A stretch of 9,355 nucleotides of DNA from Christensenellaceae bacterium (GCA_031287285.1 JAITTC010000044.1:1-9355), one strand, 5' to 3'. Positions 1 through 6,650 are shown, numbered from the stretch's first letter. Program-made: numbers and translations. The notes: generated by a model from the letters alone, not told the origin.

Positions 1-2
1 TC

Positions 3-482
3 ACCGGCGCGCTGGGCGTTGCGCGCTGGATGAATCTGAAGGATGAGGCGGTCTACATCCCGCAGAGCCAGTCCCCCGCGGTTGCCGCAGGGGCCGAAAA
101 CCCAAACGCGCAGGCGGAAGCCGCGGGTTCGTCAGGCGACTTCTTTAAGGACTTCAGGGCGCAGCGCGAGCGCGCCCGGCAGGATGAGATCGAACTGCTC
201 AATTCCATCGTGCAGCGCGAAAACGCGCCGGGCGACTCCGTTCGCGAGGCAGACAAGCGCAAGGTCGAGCTTACGAGGTTCTATGAGCAGGAAAGGGGCA
301 TCGAAAAGACGCTGATCGCCAAGGGCTTTGAGGATGCGGCAGCCTTCATTCAAGAGGGAAGCGTGACCATCATCGTGCGCAGCGAAAGGCTCAGCGAAAT
401 CGACAACGATAAGATCCTTGAGGTTGCGCTGCGCGAGAGCGGGCAGGACGCAGCTAACATCAAGATCATCCCCGTGGCGTAG
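3..482 (+). CDS. spoIIIAH: Stage III sporulation protein AH (SpoIIIAH), 5'-truncated by window edge
   Basis: The reading frame is open from base 3 to a TAG at 480-482, so the start and most of the N-terminal membrane anchor lie upstream. About 159 codons are visible. The first residues (TGALGVARWMNL) look like the end of the membrane segment. They are followed by an Ala/Pro/Gly-rich linker, a charged helical stretch (FFKDFRAQRERARQDE) and a compact C-terminal alpha/beta domain ending in IKIIPVA. This pattern, including the R-x-x-R-x-x-A-R-x-x-E helix and the EKTLIAKGFEDAAAFI and SVTIIVRSERLS segments, matches SpoIIIAH. In known spore-formers SpoIIIAH sits in the mother-cell membrane, binds forespore SpoIIQ through its YscJ/FliF-like ring-building domain, and forms the intercellular channel needed for late forespore gene expression. 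It is normally the last gene of the spoIIIAA-AH operon, which fits the terminator-like hairpins that follow. The internal ATG at 30 is probably not the true start, because the frame continues upstream. Confidence 0.9.
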   Translation, partial: TGALGVARWMNLKDEAVYIPQSQSPAVAAGAENPNAQAEAAGSSGDFFKDFRAQRERARQDEIELLNSIVQRENAPGDSVREADKRKVELTRFYEQERGIEKTLIAKGFEDAAAFIQEGSVTIIVRSERLSEIDNDKILEVALRESGQDAANIKIIPVA

Positions 483-500
483 GATTAGAGGTTTCGCCTA

Positions 501-544
501 AGGGCTTTTTGCGGCCGCCGCTTGGCCGCAAGGGCCCTATTTTC
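501..544 (+). terminator. Hairpin downstream of spoIIIAH (possible terminator 1)
   Basis: Bases 509-516 (TTGCGGCC) pair perfectly with 524-531 (GGCCGCAA) around a 7-nt loop. The stem extends after a small internal loop by AGGGC 501-505 pairing with GCCCT 534-538. It is followed by ATTTT. The stem is strong but the U-tract is short, so this may be a weak terminator or a 3'-end stabilising hairpin for the spoIIIA transcript. Confidence 0.5.
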
Positions 545-561
545 ATAAAAGCGCCCTGTTT

Positions 562-596
562 AAGCCGGATCGGCGAAAGCCGGCGAAGGCTTTTTT
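562..596 (+). terminator. Rho-independent terminator after spoIIIAH (terminator 2)
   Basis: AAGCC 562-566 can pair with GGCTT 588-592. An inner CGGC-GAAA-GCCG stem-tetraloop lies at 571-582, and a run of six T follows at 591-596. An alternative fold pairs GCCGG 564-568 with CCGGC 580-584. The T-run makes this the more convincing terminator of the two hairpins. It also lies in the convergent gap with the minus-strand gene ending at 603, but no equally good T-run is seen for that direction. Confidence 0.6.
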
Positions 597-602
597 CTTG
601 AT

Positions 603-1112
603 TTAAAGGAACCAATACTCGCCGATGTGGGCGCTGAGCATTCGCAGGAAGGCCTTCTGCTTTTCGTTTTGCAAAAGCGCCAGCCCCGCCTGCCCTACAA
701 GGGCGGTAAATTCGCGCGAAAGCCCGATTTCACCGCTTTGGTAAAGGGGGCAGAGCGCGGAGGCGCGAAGGTCCATCCCTGGCTTTATTTCATCGCCCTT
801 CAAAAAGGGGAAGAGGGGGAAGATCCGGCAGCTCAGAGGGCGCAGCGCGCGCGGGCATGGCAGATGGCAGACGAGCAGCTTCACGGGCTCGCCCTCAAAG
901 AGGAGTTCCGAGTCGTAGAGCTCCATCCAGCTGCCCTGGTGGGCGTAGAGCGCAGCTTCGCCGGGGAAGAGCAGCATCCCGTTTGGCTCGTCGCCGCCAT
1001 CATCCTTACAGCAAGCCTGATCGCAAAGCTTCCCGCAGTCAAAGTTCAGCGGCGCGGCGTTTTCGAGCAGATCGAGCGCCTCTTTCAGGGATTCAAAAGC
1101 CGTTTTAGCCAT
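603..1112 (-). CDS. Conserved cysteine-cluster protein, YkgJ/CxxCxxCC-like
   Basis: This is a 169-aa protein with no signal peptide or membrane segment, so probably cytoplasmic. It has eight cysteines in three groups: C26-x3-C30-x3-C34-C35, C82-x3-C86-x8-C95 and C121. The spacing around CGKLCDQACC and the following CHLPCPRALRPLSCRIFP resembles the YkgJ-type cysteine-cluster family (proposed metal or Fe-S binding, no established reaction), though the N-terminal spacing is x3 rather than x2. An Fe-S or zinc centre is inference from the cysteines only. The ATG at 1110-1112 is preceded by AAAGGAG at good spacing. The start lies inside the 3' end of cca (8-nt overlap), so the two genes are probably co-transcribed and translationally coupled. 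The C-terminal third is helical and leucine-rich. Gene identity is good at the level of a conserved clostridial protein; its function is unknown. Confidence 0.75.
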   Translation of the reverse strand: MAKTAFESLKEALDLLENAAPLNFDCGKLCDQACCKDDGGDEPNGMLLFPGEAALYAHQGSWMELYDSELLFEGEPVKLLVCHLPCPRALRPLSCRIFPLFPFLKGDEIKPGMDLRASALCPLYQSGEIGLSREFTALVGQAGLALLQNEKQKAFLRMLSAHIGEYWFL

Positions 1113-2442
1113 TGCTTTGCTCCTTTGCGCGGCGAAGGAGGGCTTCCTTCGTGTTTTCGTCTGGGTTTTCGATGGCGTAATCCAAAAGCGAACTTAGCAT
1201 TCGCCCAAGCCCGGGGCCTGGCGCAAAGCCGGCGCGGATCAGATCGCTACCGCTTACGGCCAAGGTCTTGAGGCTGTAGCACTGCCCGGTTTCGCGAATC
1301 GCAGCAATCTGCCCCTCGCAAGCGCCAATCCTGGCCAGCTTTTCGTCGCGGCCAACCTCGCTTTGGGCTAGAACATCGGCGCGTTTGAACAAAAGAAGGT
1401 CAAGAAAACCCTCTTCGCCCAGCTTGCCCAGCCAGCGCTTGACGCCGGAGGCCGTTTCGGGCAGCGAGCGATCGTGCCAGCGCACCAAAGCTGTAACGCG
1501 CGAGATGGTTTTTGCGTCAAAGCGCAAGCGGTGGAGGATCTGCCGGGCAAGTTCCGCGCCTCGTTCGCCGTGGCCGTAAAAATGCCCGAAACCATCCTCG
1601 CCAAGCGCGAAGCAAAGGGGCTTTGCAAGGTCGTGCAGCAGAAGCGCCAGGCGCAGGCAGAGCTTTTGCGGCGCGAGGGAAAGCGCCAGGCAGCTGTGGG
1701 CAAATACGTCCAGGCGGTGGTGCGGGCTGCGCTGGTCAAAGCGCAGCGCCGGCAGAATCTCGGGCAGGAGCACCGCAAAGACCTCGGGGTAGCCGAGCAG
1801 GATTTCCCGCGCGTGTCTCCCCAGCAGCAGGCGCGAGAGCTCCGCCTGGCAGCGCTCCGCCGCGATGAGTTTCAGCTCGTCCCTCCTTTGCAAAATGGCC
1901 TTTTTCGTTTCTTCCTCGATCTGAAAGCCCAGCGTGGCAGAAAAGCGCAGCGCCCGCAAGATGCGCAGCGCATCTTCCTCAAGGCGGCGGGAGGCCTCGC
2001 CCACGCATCGAATGCGCCGATTTTTTATGTCTTCCCGGCCATGAAAGGGGTCGATGAAGCCTATCTTAGGGTGGTAGGCGATGGCGTTGCAGCAAAAATC
2101 ACGGCGCGCAAGGTCTTCTTCGATCCGCTCTTCAAAGCGCACGGAATCCGGATGGCGGTGGTCTGTGTAGCCGCCCTCCGAGCGGAAGGTCGTTACCTCC
2201 ATGGGGGTTCCCCGCCAAACCGCCGTGACCGTGCCATGCTGGAGGCCCGTCGGGTGCACGGCAAAGCCGGCTGCCTTCAGCGCTTCCGTGCTTTGCTCCG
2301 GGCGTGCTGCGGTCGCGATGTCATAGTCGCGGGGCGGCATGCCCATGAGAAAGTCCCGCACGCAGCCGCCCACCACATAGGCCGAAAATCCGGCCTCATT
2401 CAAGGCGCTCAGCGCAAGGGCAACATAAGGGGGCAGATCCAT
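1105..2442 (-). CDS. cca: CCA tRNA nucleotidyltransferase with HD domain
   Basis: This 445-aa enzyme adds or repairs the 3'-terminal CCA of tRNAs using CTP and ATP. The class II nucleotidyltransferase head domain is clear: GGCVRD at residues 25-30, the catalytic carboxylates in RDYD (D39, D41), RRDF at 113-116 followed by NAIA, DPFHGREDI at 131-139 (motif C region), and EEDALRILRALRF at 155-167. The RNA-binding neck follows. An HD domain then begins near H249, with the His-Asp pair H270-D271 in LLLHDLAKP and a later HGERGA. The C-terminal tail (about 400-445) probably contacts tRNA. Length is usual for HD-containing clostridial CCA enzymes. The ATG at 2440-2442 is preceded by AAAGGAGGA about 7 nt upstream. 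A promoter is visible at 2472-2501. Pure poly(A) polymerase I is an alternative family label, but a spore-forming Gram-positive context favours the CCA-adding enzyme. Confidence 0.93.
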   Translation of the reverse strand: MDLPPYVALALSALNEAGFSAYVVGGCVRDFLMGMPPRDYDIATAARPEQSTEALKAAGFAVHPTGLQHGTVTAVWRGTPMEVTTFRSEGGYTDHRHPDSVRFEERIEEDLARRDFCCNAIAYHPKIGFIDPFHGREDIKNRRIRCVGEASRRLEEDALRILRALRFSATLGFQIEEETKKAILQRRDELKLIAAERCQAELSRLLLGRHAREILLGYPEVFAVLLPEILPALRFDQRSPHHRLDVFAHSCLALSLAPQKLCLRLALLLHDLAKPLCFALGEDGFGHFYGHGERGAELARQILHRLRFDAKTISRVTALVRWHDRSLPETASGVKRWLGKLGEEGFLDLLLFKRADVLAQSEVGRDEKLARIGACEGQIAAIRETGQCYSLKTLAVSGSDLIRAGFAPGPGLGRMLSSLLDYAIENPDENTKEALLRRAKEQSNG

Positions 2443-2471
2443 CGTCCTTCCTCCTTTTGATCTTCCAGGCC

Positions 2472-2501
2472 ATTATAGCAGGGATTTGGCTCGCTTGCCC
2501 A
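2472..2501 (-). promoter_or_regulatory. Sigma-A-like promoter of cca
   Basis: On the minus strand a perfect TATAAT -10 box lies at 2472-2477. A TGGGCA sequence at 2496-2501 (4 of 6 matches to TTGACA) sits 18 nt upstream. The -10 is about 30 nt from the cca start codon, leaving a short leader with the ribosome binding site. Confidence 0.6.
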
Positions 2502-2571
2502 CAAAAAAGAGGAAAAAAGAGCGCTACGAGGAGCAAATCAAAGGAAATACGAGCGAGTGCGACCCCCAATC

Positions 2572-2600
2572 CTGATTTTGACCATTCTTTGACTTATAAT
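2572..2600 (+). promoter_or_regulatory. Probable promoter of hsp20
   Basis: A perfect TATAAT lies at 2595-2600, with a weak CTGATT -35 (2572-2577) at 17-nt spacing. This predicts transcription from about 2607 and a leader of about 95 nt. A competing reading uses TTGACT at 2589-2594 (5 of 6) with TATTTA at 2611-2616. Either way, heptads that look like CtsR sites overlap the promoter and start region, which suggests repression under non-stress conditions. Confidence 0.5.
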
Positions 2601-2643
2601 TACTTTGACTTATTTAGACCTTGAAAGTAAACTAAGGTCAAAG
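2577..2643 (+). promoter_or_regulatory. Cluster of CtsR-like heptads upstream of hsp20
   Basis: The CtsR operator is a tandem RGTCAAA-NAN-RGTCAAA repeat with a 10-nt period. Here TTTGACC 2577-2583 and TTTGACT 2588-2594 (minus-strand GGTCAAA and AGTCAAA) occur with an 11-nt period. TTTGACT 2604-2610 and TTAGACC 2614-2620 occur with the canonical 10-nt period and one mismatch. On the plus strand AGTAAAC 2626-2632 precedes a perfect GGTCAAA 2636-2642, again with a 10-nt period. The heptads cover the -10 to +35 region, and ctsR itself is present in this window with a perfect box. Binding is inferred. Confidence 0.65.
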
Positions 2644-2700
2644 AGCGGGAGCGAGACGCCTCCCCAAGCACAAACGATGAATTTCAAGGAGGAAATCACG

Positions 2701-3144
2701 ATGAGCAACCTGGTACAATTCCACGGGCAAAGGGGCCTTCGCCCCAATCGTTCCCTGTTTGGCAGCTTTTTGAGCCCCTTTCCCTTCTTTGAAACCTCGA
2801 TGCAGCCCGCGCAGATGGGCTTCCGCGTCGATGTGAAGGACGAAGGCAGTTCCTACCTGCTGGAAGCCGAATTGCCGGGCATGGAACAGGAAAAGATCGA
2901 CCTGGCCATCGAGCAGAACGTGCTCAGCATCTCGGCCAGCCTTGACCGGGAGGAACGGAAAGAGAAGGGCGGCTACCTCTACGCCGAGCGGCGCTTTGGT
3001 CGCTTCCAGCGCGACTTCTCGCTCGAGGGCATCGACGAAAAGGGCATCAAAGCTGCCTATAAGGACGGGATCCTGCGCGTAACGCTGCCCAAGCTCGAGG
3101 GTGAAGAGCGCCCGGGCCGCCGCCGCATCGACATCGAGCAATAA
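2701..3144 (+). CDS. hsp20: Small heat shock protein, Hsp20/alpha-crystallin family
   Basis: This 147-aa ATP-independent holdase chaperone is typical in length. Residues 1-40 form a variable, phenylalanine-rich arm (SLFGSFLSPFPFF). The alpha-crystallin domain runs from about MGFRVDVKDEG to LRVTLPK and includes the ELPGMEQEKIDLAIEQNVLSI region and the signature AAYKDGILRVTLPK (A-x4-G-I-L-x-V). The C-terminal tail contains an I-D-I version of the I-x-I/V oligomerisation motif. The ATG at 2701 is chosen because AAGGAGG at 2686-2692 lies 8 nt upstream. An in-frame ATG at 2677 and a TTG at 2605 have no ribosome binding site, and the latter falls inside the promoter and operator region. The gene is monocistronic, with a strong terminator after it. 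CtsR-like heptads upstream suggest induction by heat or other proteotoxic stress. Confidence 0.93.
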   Translation: MSNLVQFHGQRGLRPNRSLFGSFLSPFPFFETSMQPAQMGFRVDVKDEGSSYLLEAELPGMEQEKIDLAIEQNVLSISASLDREERKEKGGYLYAERRFGRFQRDFSLEGIDEKGIKAAYKDGILRVTLPKLEGEERPGRRRIDIEQ

Positions 3145-3156
3145 AACAAGCCAAGA

Positions 3157-3190
3157 ACTCCCCTGGGCGCTGCCTGGGGGAGTTTTCGCT
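3157..3190 (+). terminator. Strong Rho-independent terminator of hsp20
   Basis: A 12-bp stem (3157-3168 with 3172-3183, two wobble pairs) closes a 3-nt loop GCT and is followed by TTTT and, a few bases later, a second T-run (TTTTT). It begins 12 nt after the hsp20 stop codon, separating hsp20 from the sugar operon. Confidence 0.9.
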
Positions 3191-3206
3191 TTTTACCATG
3201 CCGGCT

Positions 3207-3234
3207 TTGCTTTCGGCACTTTTTTTGATACAAT
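3207..3234 (+). promoter_or_regulatory. Extended -10 promoter of the araM-araB-rpiB operon
   Basis: TGATACAAT at 3226-3234 is an extended -10 element (TG-N-TACAAT, 5 of 6). A weak -35, TTGCTT at 3207-3212, lies 16 nt upstream. Predicted transcription starts near 3241, giving a leader of about 25 nt, too short for a riboswitch. I see no clear cre site or operator. Confidence 0.6.
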
Positions 3235-3264
3235 GGAGCAAAACAGCGCGAGGAGGCTTTGCCT

Positions 3265-4449
3265 TTGGACGAGATTTTGAACCTGCACATCAACGAAATG
3301 GCGGGCATTGAGTTTGACTGCAGCTGCGGCCGCCGCCACAGCTTCCCCATCCGGCACCTGCACATCGGCCCCGGCGCTTTGCTCGAGCTTCCCGATGTGC
3401 TAAAGCCCTTTTTGGGCAAAAAGCTCTTCGTCTTTGGCGACAGCAACACCTTTCAGGCAGCCGGCGAAAGGGTCTTAAAGCTGCTCGCGGAGGCCGGCCA
3501 TGATTTTGACGGGTTCTGGTTCCAAACAAGCGAAAATGAGGCCTTAATTCCCGATGAAAGCGCGCTTGGCCGCCTCCTGATGGAGATGGGCGACGCGGAG
3601 CTCATCCTGGGCGTGGGCTCTGGCACGATCAATGACCTTGGCAAGTTCATCTCGCGCAAGACGGGCCGGCCGCACATCATCGTCTGCACGGCCCCCTCGA
3701 TGGATGGCTACGTGTCAGACAGTTCCGCCCTGACCAACGCGGGCAGGAAGATTTCTTACCCGTCGACGCTGCCCTTTGCCGTGATCGCCGATGCGGAAAT
3801 CCTTAAAAACGCGCCGCCGCGCCTTTTGCAGGCGGGTTTCGGCGATGTTTTGGGCAAGCTCACAGCCCTTGCCGATTGGCGCCTTTCTAAGGAATTGACC
3901 GGCGAATACTACTGCGAAAGCTGCGTAAAACTCGTGCAAAAGGCGTTGGATGCCGTAATCCAAAACGTGGATGCCATCCGCGAGCGGCGCGACGAGGGTA
4001 TCGACTACTTAATTCAGGCGCTGGTGCTCACGGGCGTGGCGATGTCGCTCGTTGGGGTTTCGCGCCCTGCTTCCGGCGCGGAGCACATGCTGTCGCACCA
4101 CTGGGAGATGGACTTTCAAAAGCGCGGCCAGTTCGCCGAGCTGCACGGCATCAAGGTCGGGGTCGCCACGCCGGTGGCGGCCGAGCTCTTTGAGCTCTTG
4201 AAGGAGGAAATTCCGGCCGAAGCGCTTGCCCTCGCCCCCTCCAGCGCGGAGTGTGAGCGGCTGCTTTTGGCCGTGGACGCGCCGGTTTCGCCCAAGGATG
4301 TGCACATCAGCAGGGAATTGTTCCAGCGCAGCCTGCACGAGGCCTACACGATTCGCAAGCGCTATTCGATTTTGCAGCTCGCAGTTGAAAAGGGAAGGAT
4401 GGAGGAGATCGCTTCCGCGATGGCAGATCGCATTTACGGAAAAATATAA
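3265..4449 (+). CDS. araM: AraM-type sn-glycerol-1-phosphate dehydrogenase family protein
   Basis: This is a 394-aa protein of the iron-containing alcohol dehydrogenase/DHQ-synthase-like superfamily, AraM (EgsA-like) branch. Known members reduce dihydroxyacetone phosphate to sn-glycerol-1-phosphate with NAD(P)H and a divalent metal. Visible motifs from the chosen start: CSCGRRH near 19-25 (common in clostridial AraM), IGPGALL 34-40, the dinucleotide-binding GVGSGTINDLGK 116-127, PSMDGYVSDSSA 144-155, and probable metal ligands D194 (GFGD), H274 (SGAEHMLSHHW) and H294 (LHGIKVG). The start is the TTG at 3265, because AGGAGG at 3251-3256 lies 8 nt upstream; the in-frame TTG at 3259 would be only 2 nt from it. 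It is the first gene of a three-gene operon, 20 nt before the AraB-type kinase. In B. subtilis araM also lies in the arabinose operon without a required role in arabinose use. A sugar- or polyol-phosphate substrate is an alternative given this context. Confidence 0.87.
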   Translation: MDEILNLHINEMAGIEFDCSCGRRHSFPIRHLHIGPGALLELPDVLKPFLGKKLFVFGDSNTFQAAGERVLKLLAEAGHDFDGFWFQTSENEALIPDESALGRLLMEMGDAELILGVGSGTINDLGKFISRKTGRPHIIVCTAPSMDGYVSDSSALTNAGRKISYPSTLPFAVIADAEILKNAPPRLLQAGFGDVLGKLTALADWRLSKELTGEYYCESCVKLVQKALDAVIQNVDAIRERRDEGIDYLIQALVLTGVAMSLVGVSRPASGAEHMLSHHWEMDFQKRGQFAELHGIKVGVATPVAAELFELLKEEIPAEALALAPSSAECERLLLAVDAPVSPKDVHISRELFQRSLHEAYTIRKRYSILQLAVEKGRMEEIASAMADRIYGKI

Positions 4450-4469
4450 AGAAGAGGCGAGGCGATACC

Positions 4470-6131
4470 ATGGGCGTTTTGCTGGGCGTGGATTTTGGCA
4501 CGCTCTCGGCCAGAGCGGTTCTGGTTTCCGCTAAGGATGGCGGGGTTTTGGGCGAATCCTCTTGCGACTACCCCCACGGCGTGCTGGATCGCGAACTGCC
4601 GGGCGGCTGCCCTTTGCCCGCCGATTGGGCGCTGCAGCATCCGAGCGATTACCTTTTCGCCCTGCGCGGGGCAATCTCCGGGGCGCTCAAAAGCGCGCGG
4701 CTTTCGCCGCGCAACGTCGTGGGGCTTGGGATCGACTTTACCTCCTGCACCGTGGTCGCGGCGGATGACAGCGGCGTGCCGCTTTGCTTAAAGGAGGAAT
4801 GGCGGGGCAGGCCCCATGCCTACCCAAAGCTATGGAAGCACCATGCCGCCCAGCCCCAGGCAGACCGGATGACCGCCCTCGCCCTAGAGCGCGGCGAGCC
4901 CTGGCTGCCCCTTCGCGGCGGCCGGGTATCGCCCGAATGCCTCTTCCCAAAGGCCCTGCAGGTCTTGGAGGAAGACCCTGAGATCTACGCGGCCGCGGGG
5001 CTCTTTTTAGAGGCTGGGGATTGGATGACCTTCATGCTGACCGGCAATCTCAGCCGCAATGCCTGCATGGCGGGCTACCGTGCCCTCTGGGATGGCGAGT
5101 ACCCCTCGAGCGAGTTCTTCGGCGCTCTAAACCCGGGCTTTGAAGCCATAGAAGGCAAGCTGAAGGGGCCGGTGCTGCCTCTGGGCAGCCAAATCGGGCA
5201 AATCAATGAGCGCGGCGCCGCGATTTCAGGCCTGCTGCCCGGCACGCCGGTGGCCGCGGCGGTGCTTGATGCGCACGTGGGCATGGCGGCGGCCGGCATT
5301 GCGGAAACTGGCAGGCTTTTGCTCGTGATGGGCACATCGACCTGCCATCTGGTGCTGGGCGACGAGCCAAAGGAGGTGCCCGGCATCTGCGGCGCGGTGA
5401 AAGACGGCATGGTGCCGGGCTTTTACGGCTTTGAGGCTGGCCAAAGCTGCGTGGGCGACGCGTTTTCGTGGTTCCTTCAAAACTGCCTGCCGGGCGAGGT
5501 TCTAAGGGAGGCTGAAAGCCGAAAGCGCAGCCCCCACGCGCTGCTGCGCGAGCGCGCCCAGAAGCTGCTCCCGGGGGAAAGCGGGCTTTTGGCGCTGGAT
5601 TGGTGGAACGGAAACCGATCCGTGCTCATCGACGGGGATTTAAGCGGCGTGCTCTTCGGGCTAACCCTGCACACGAGGCCGGAAGAGATCTACCGCGCCC
5701 TGATTGAGAGCACGGCTTTTGGCACGAGGAAGATCATCGAAAACTACCGCGCGCACGGCGTCGCGGTAAGCGAATTGATCGCTTCGGGCGGCATCGCCCA
5801 AAAGGACCCGATGATGATGCAGATCTACGCGGACGTCTGCGGCCTGCCGCTGCGCGTGGCCGAAACGAAGCAGGGCGGGGCGCTGGGCTCCGCGATTTTT
5901 GCCTCGGTCGCCTCCGGCGAGCATGAAGACCTTCTGGCCGCCATGAGGGCCATGGTAAGGCCGCCGATCGCGGAGTACCTGCCAATCGCGCGGAACCGCA
6001 GGCTCTATGAAAAGCTCTATATGCAGTATAGCCGGCTGCACGATCTCTTCGGGCGCGATGAAAACGGCGCGGTCAAGGCGCTGCGCGCCATCGCCCGGGA
6101 GGCCGAAGCGCTATCGAAAATCAAGGCCTAA
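4470..6131 (+). CDS. araB: L-ribulokinase, FGGY carbohydrate kinase family
   Basis: This 553-aa cytoplasmic kinase is close to the usual AraB length of about 560. AraB phosphorylates L-ribulose to L-ribulose-5-phosphate with ATP. The sequence shows the N-terminal phosphate-binding motif GVDFGTLSARA (6-16), the AraB-typical YPHGVLD (34-40), QHPSDYL (56-62), GIDFTSCT (87-94), LWKHHAAQ (121-128), the second-domain DAHVG with D267 as likely catalytic base, the ATP-site MGTSTCH (287-293), and the C-terminal ASGGIAQKDPMMMQIYADV. The YPHGVLD and LWKHHAAQ signatures separate it from xylulokinase and glycerol kinase. The ATG at 4470 follows a purine-rich AGGCGAGG. It lies 20 nt after araM and 32 nt before the RpiB-type gene. 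No araA or araD is adjacent. E. coli AraB is known to accept all four 2-ketopentoses and also ribitol and L-arabitol, so the physiological substrate here is open. Confidence 0.9.
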   Translation: MGVLLGVDFGTLSARAVLVSAKDGGVLGESSCDYPHGVLDRELPGGCPLPADWALQHPSDYLFALRGAISGALKSARLSPRNVVGLGIDFTSCTVVAADDSGVPLCLKEEWRGRPHAYPKLWKHHAAQPQADRMTALALERGEPWLPLRGGRVSPECLFPKALQVLEEDPEIYAAAGLFLEAGDWMTFMLTGNLSRNACMAGYRALWDGEYPSSEFFGALNPGFEAIEGKLKGPVLPLGSQIGQINERGAAISGLLPGTPVAAAVLDAHVGMAAAGIAETGRLLLVMGTSTCHLVLGDEPKEVPGICGAVKDGMVPGFYGFEAGQSCVGDAFSWFLQNCLPGEVLREAESRKRSPHALLRERAQKLLPGESGLLALDWWNGNRSVLIDGDLSGVLFGLTLHTRPEEIYRALIESTAFGTRKIIENYRAHGVAVSELIASGGIAQKDPMMMQIYADVCGLPLRVAETKQGGALGSAIFASVASGEHEDLLAAMRAMVRPPIAEYLPIARNRRLYEKLYMQYSRLHDLFGRDENGAVKALRAIAREAEALSKIKA

Positions 6132-6163
6132 GTTTTTGGGCAAACACGAAAGGAAGAACAGCG

Positions 6164-6625
6164 ATGGGAAAGAGCATCTTAATCGGCTGCGATAACGCGG
6201 CCACGAACCTCAAAAAGACGATCAGCGCCTTTTTGGCGGCGCAGGGCTGCGAAGTGGAGGACATTGGCTGCGAGGGCCCTGGTGATCTAACCCTCTACCC
6301 GGAAATCGCCCGCAGGCTCTGCGAGAAGATGCAGGTCGAAAATTTCGCGCGGCGCGGGATTTTGCTTTGCGGCACAGGGCTTGGCATGTGCATGACCGCC
6401 AACAAGTTCAGGGGCGTTCGGGCTGCCGTCTGCCACGACGCGTACTCAGCCGAGCGCTCGATCCTTTCAAACGACGCGAACCTCCTCTGCATGGGCGAGC
6501 GCGTCGTGGGGCCGGAACTGGCCAAGAAGATCGTGGGCGAGTGGATTTCGCTGACCTTTCAGGATGGCAGCTCGACCGAGAAGGTGGAAGCCATCAAAAG
6601 AATTGAGGGGGAAACGATGAAGTAA
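6164..6625 (+). CDS. RpiB/LacA/LacB-family sugar-phosphate isomerase with altered active site
   Basis: This 153-aa protein matches the RpiB/LacAB fold in length. The catalytic-base cysteine is present as C69 in LLCGTGLGM, followed by the family signature TANKFRGVRAAVC and DAYSAE. Residues used by E. coli RpiB differ: the GCDH histidine (H9) is N11 here, the ring-opening histidine in QHND (H99) is S102 in SNDAN, and the phosphate-binding arginines of GGRHQQR (R133, R137) align with serine and lysine in DGSSTEK. The usual DYP is LYP. RpiB interconverts ribulose-5-phosphate and ribose-5-phosphate; LacAB acts on galactose-6-phosphate/tagatose-6-phosphate; EryI acts on erythrulose-4-phosphate. The changes suggest a substrate other than ribose-5-phosphate, which is inference. 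The ATG is preceded by AAAGGAAGAA. It is the third gene of the operon, directly before a strong terminator. Confidence 0.87.
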   Translation: MGKSILIGCDNAATNLKKTISAFLAAQGCEVEDIGCEGPGDLTLYPEIARRLCEKMQVENFARRGILLCGTGLGMCMTANKFRGVRAAVCHDAYSAERSILSNDANLLCMGERVVGPELAKKIVGEWISLTFQDGSSTEKVEAIKRIEGETMK

Positions 6626-6650
6626 GCCAAAGCCGCCGCCGCGCACAAAA

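Noticed and set aside
627..1271. Plus-strand open frame (214 codons) opposite the cysteine-cluster gene and the end of cca
   Set aside because: The minus-strand gene has a good ribosome binding site and a family-like cysteine pattern; the plus frame shows neither.
1474..2460. Long plus-strand open frame (328 codons) opposite cca
   Set aside because: It is antisense to a clear cca gene with all catalytic motifs, lacks a recognisable protein family and has no ribosome binding site. Long antisense frames are expected in GC-rich genes.
2605..2700. N-terminal extension of hsp20 from a TTG at 2605 or ATG at 2677
   Set aside because: The region holds the promoter and CtsR-like sites, and neither codon has a ribosome binding site. 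The ATG at 2701 has an excellent one.
2443..2700. HrcA CIRCE element (TTAGCACTC-N9-GAGTGCTAA) upstream of hsp20
   Set aside because: Only a stray GAGTGC occurs at about 2535-2562, with no inverted partner; the heptads there fit CtsR instead.
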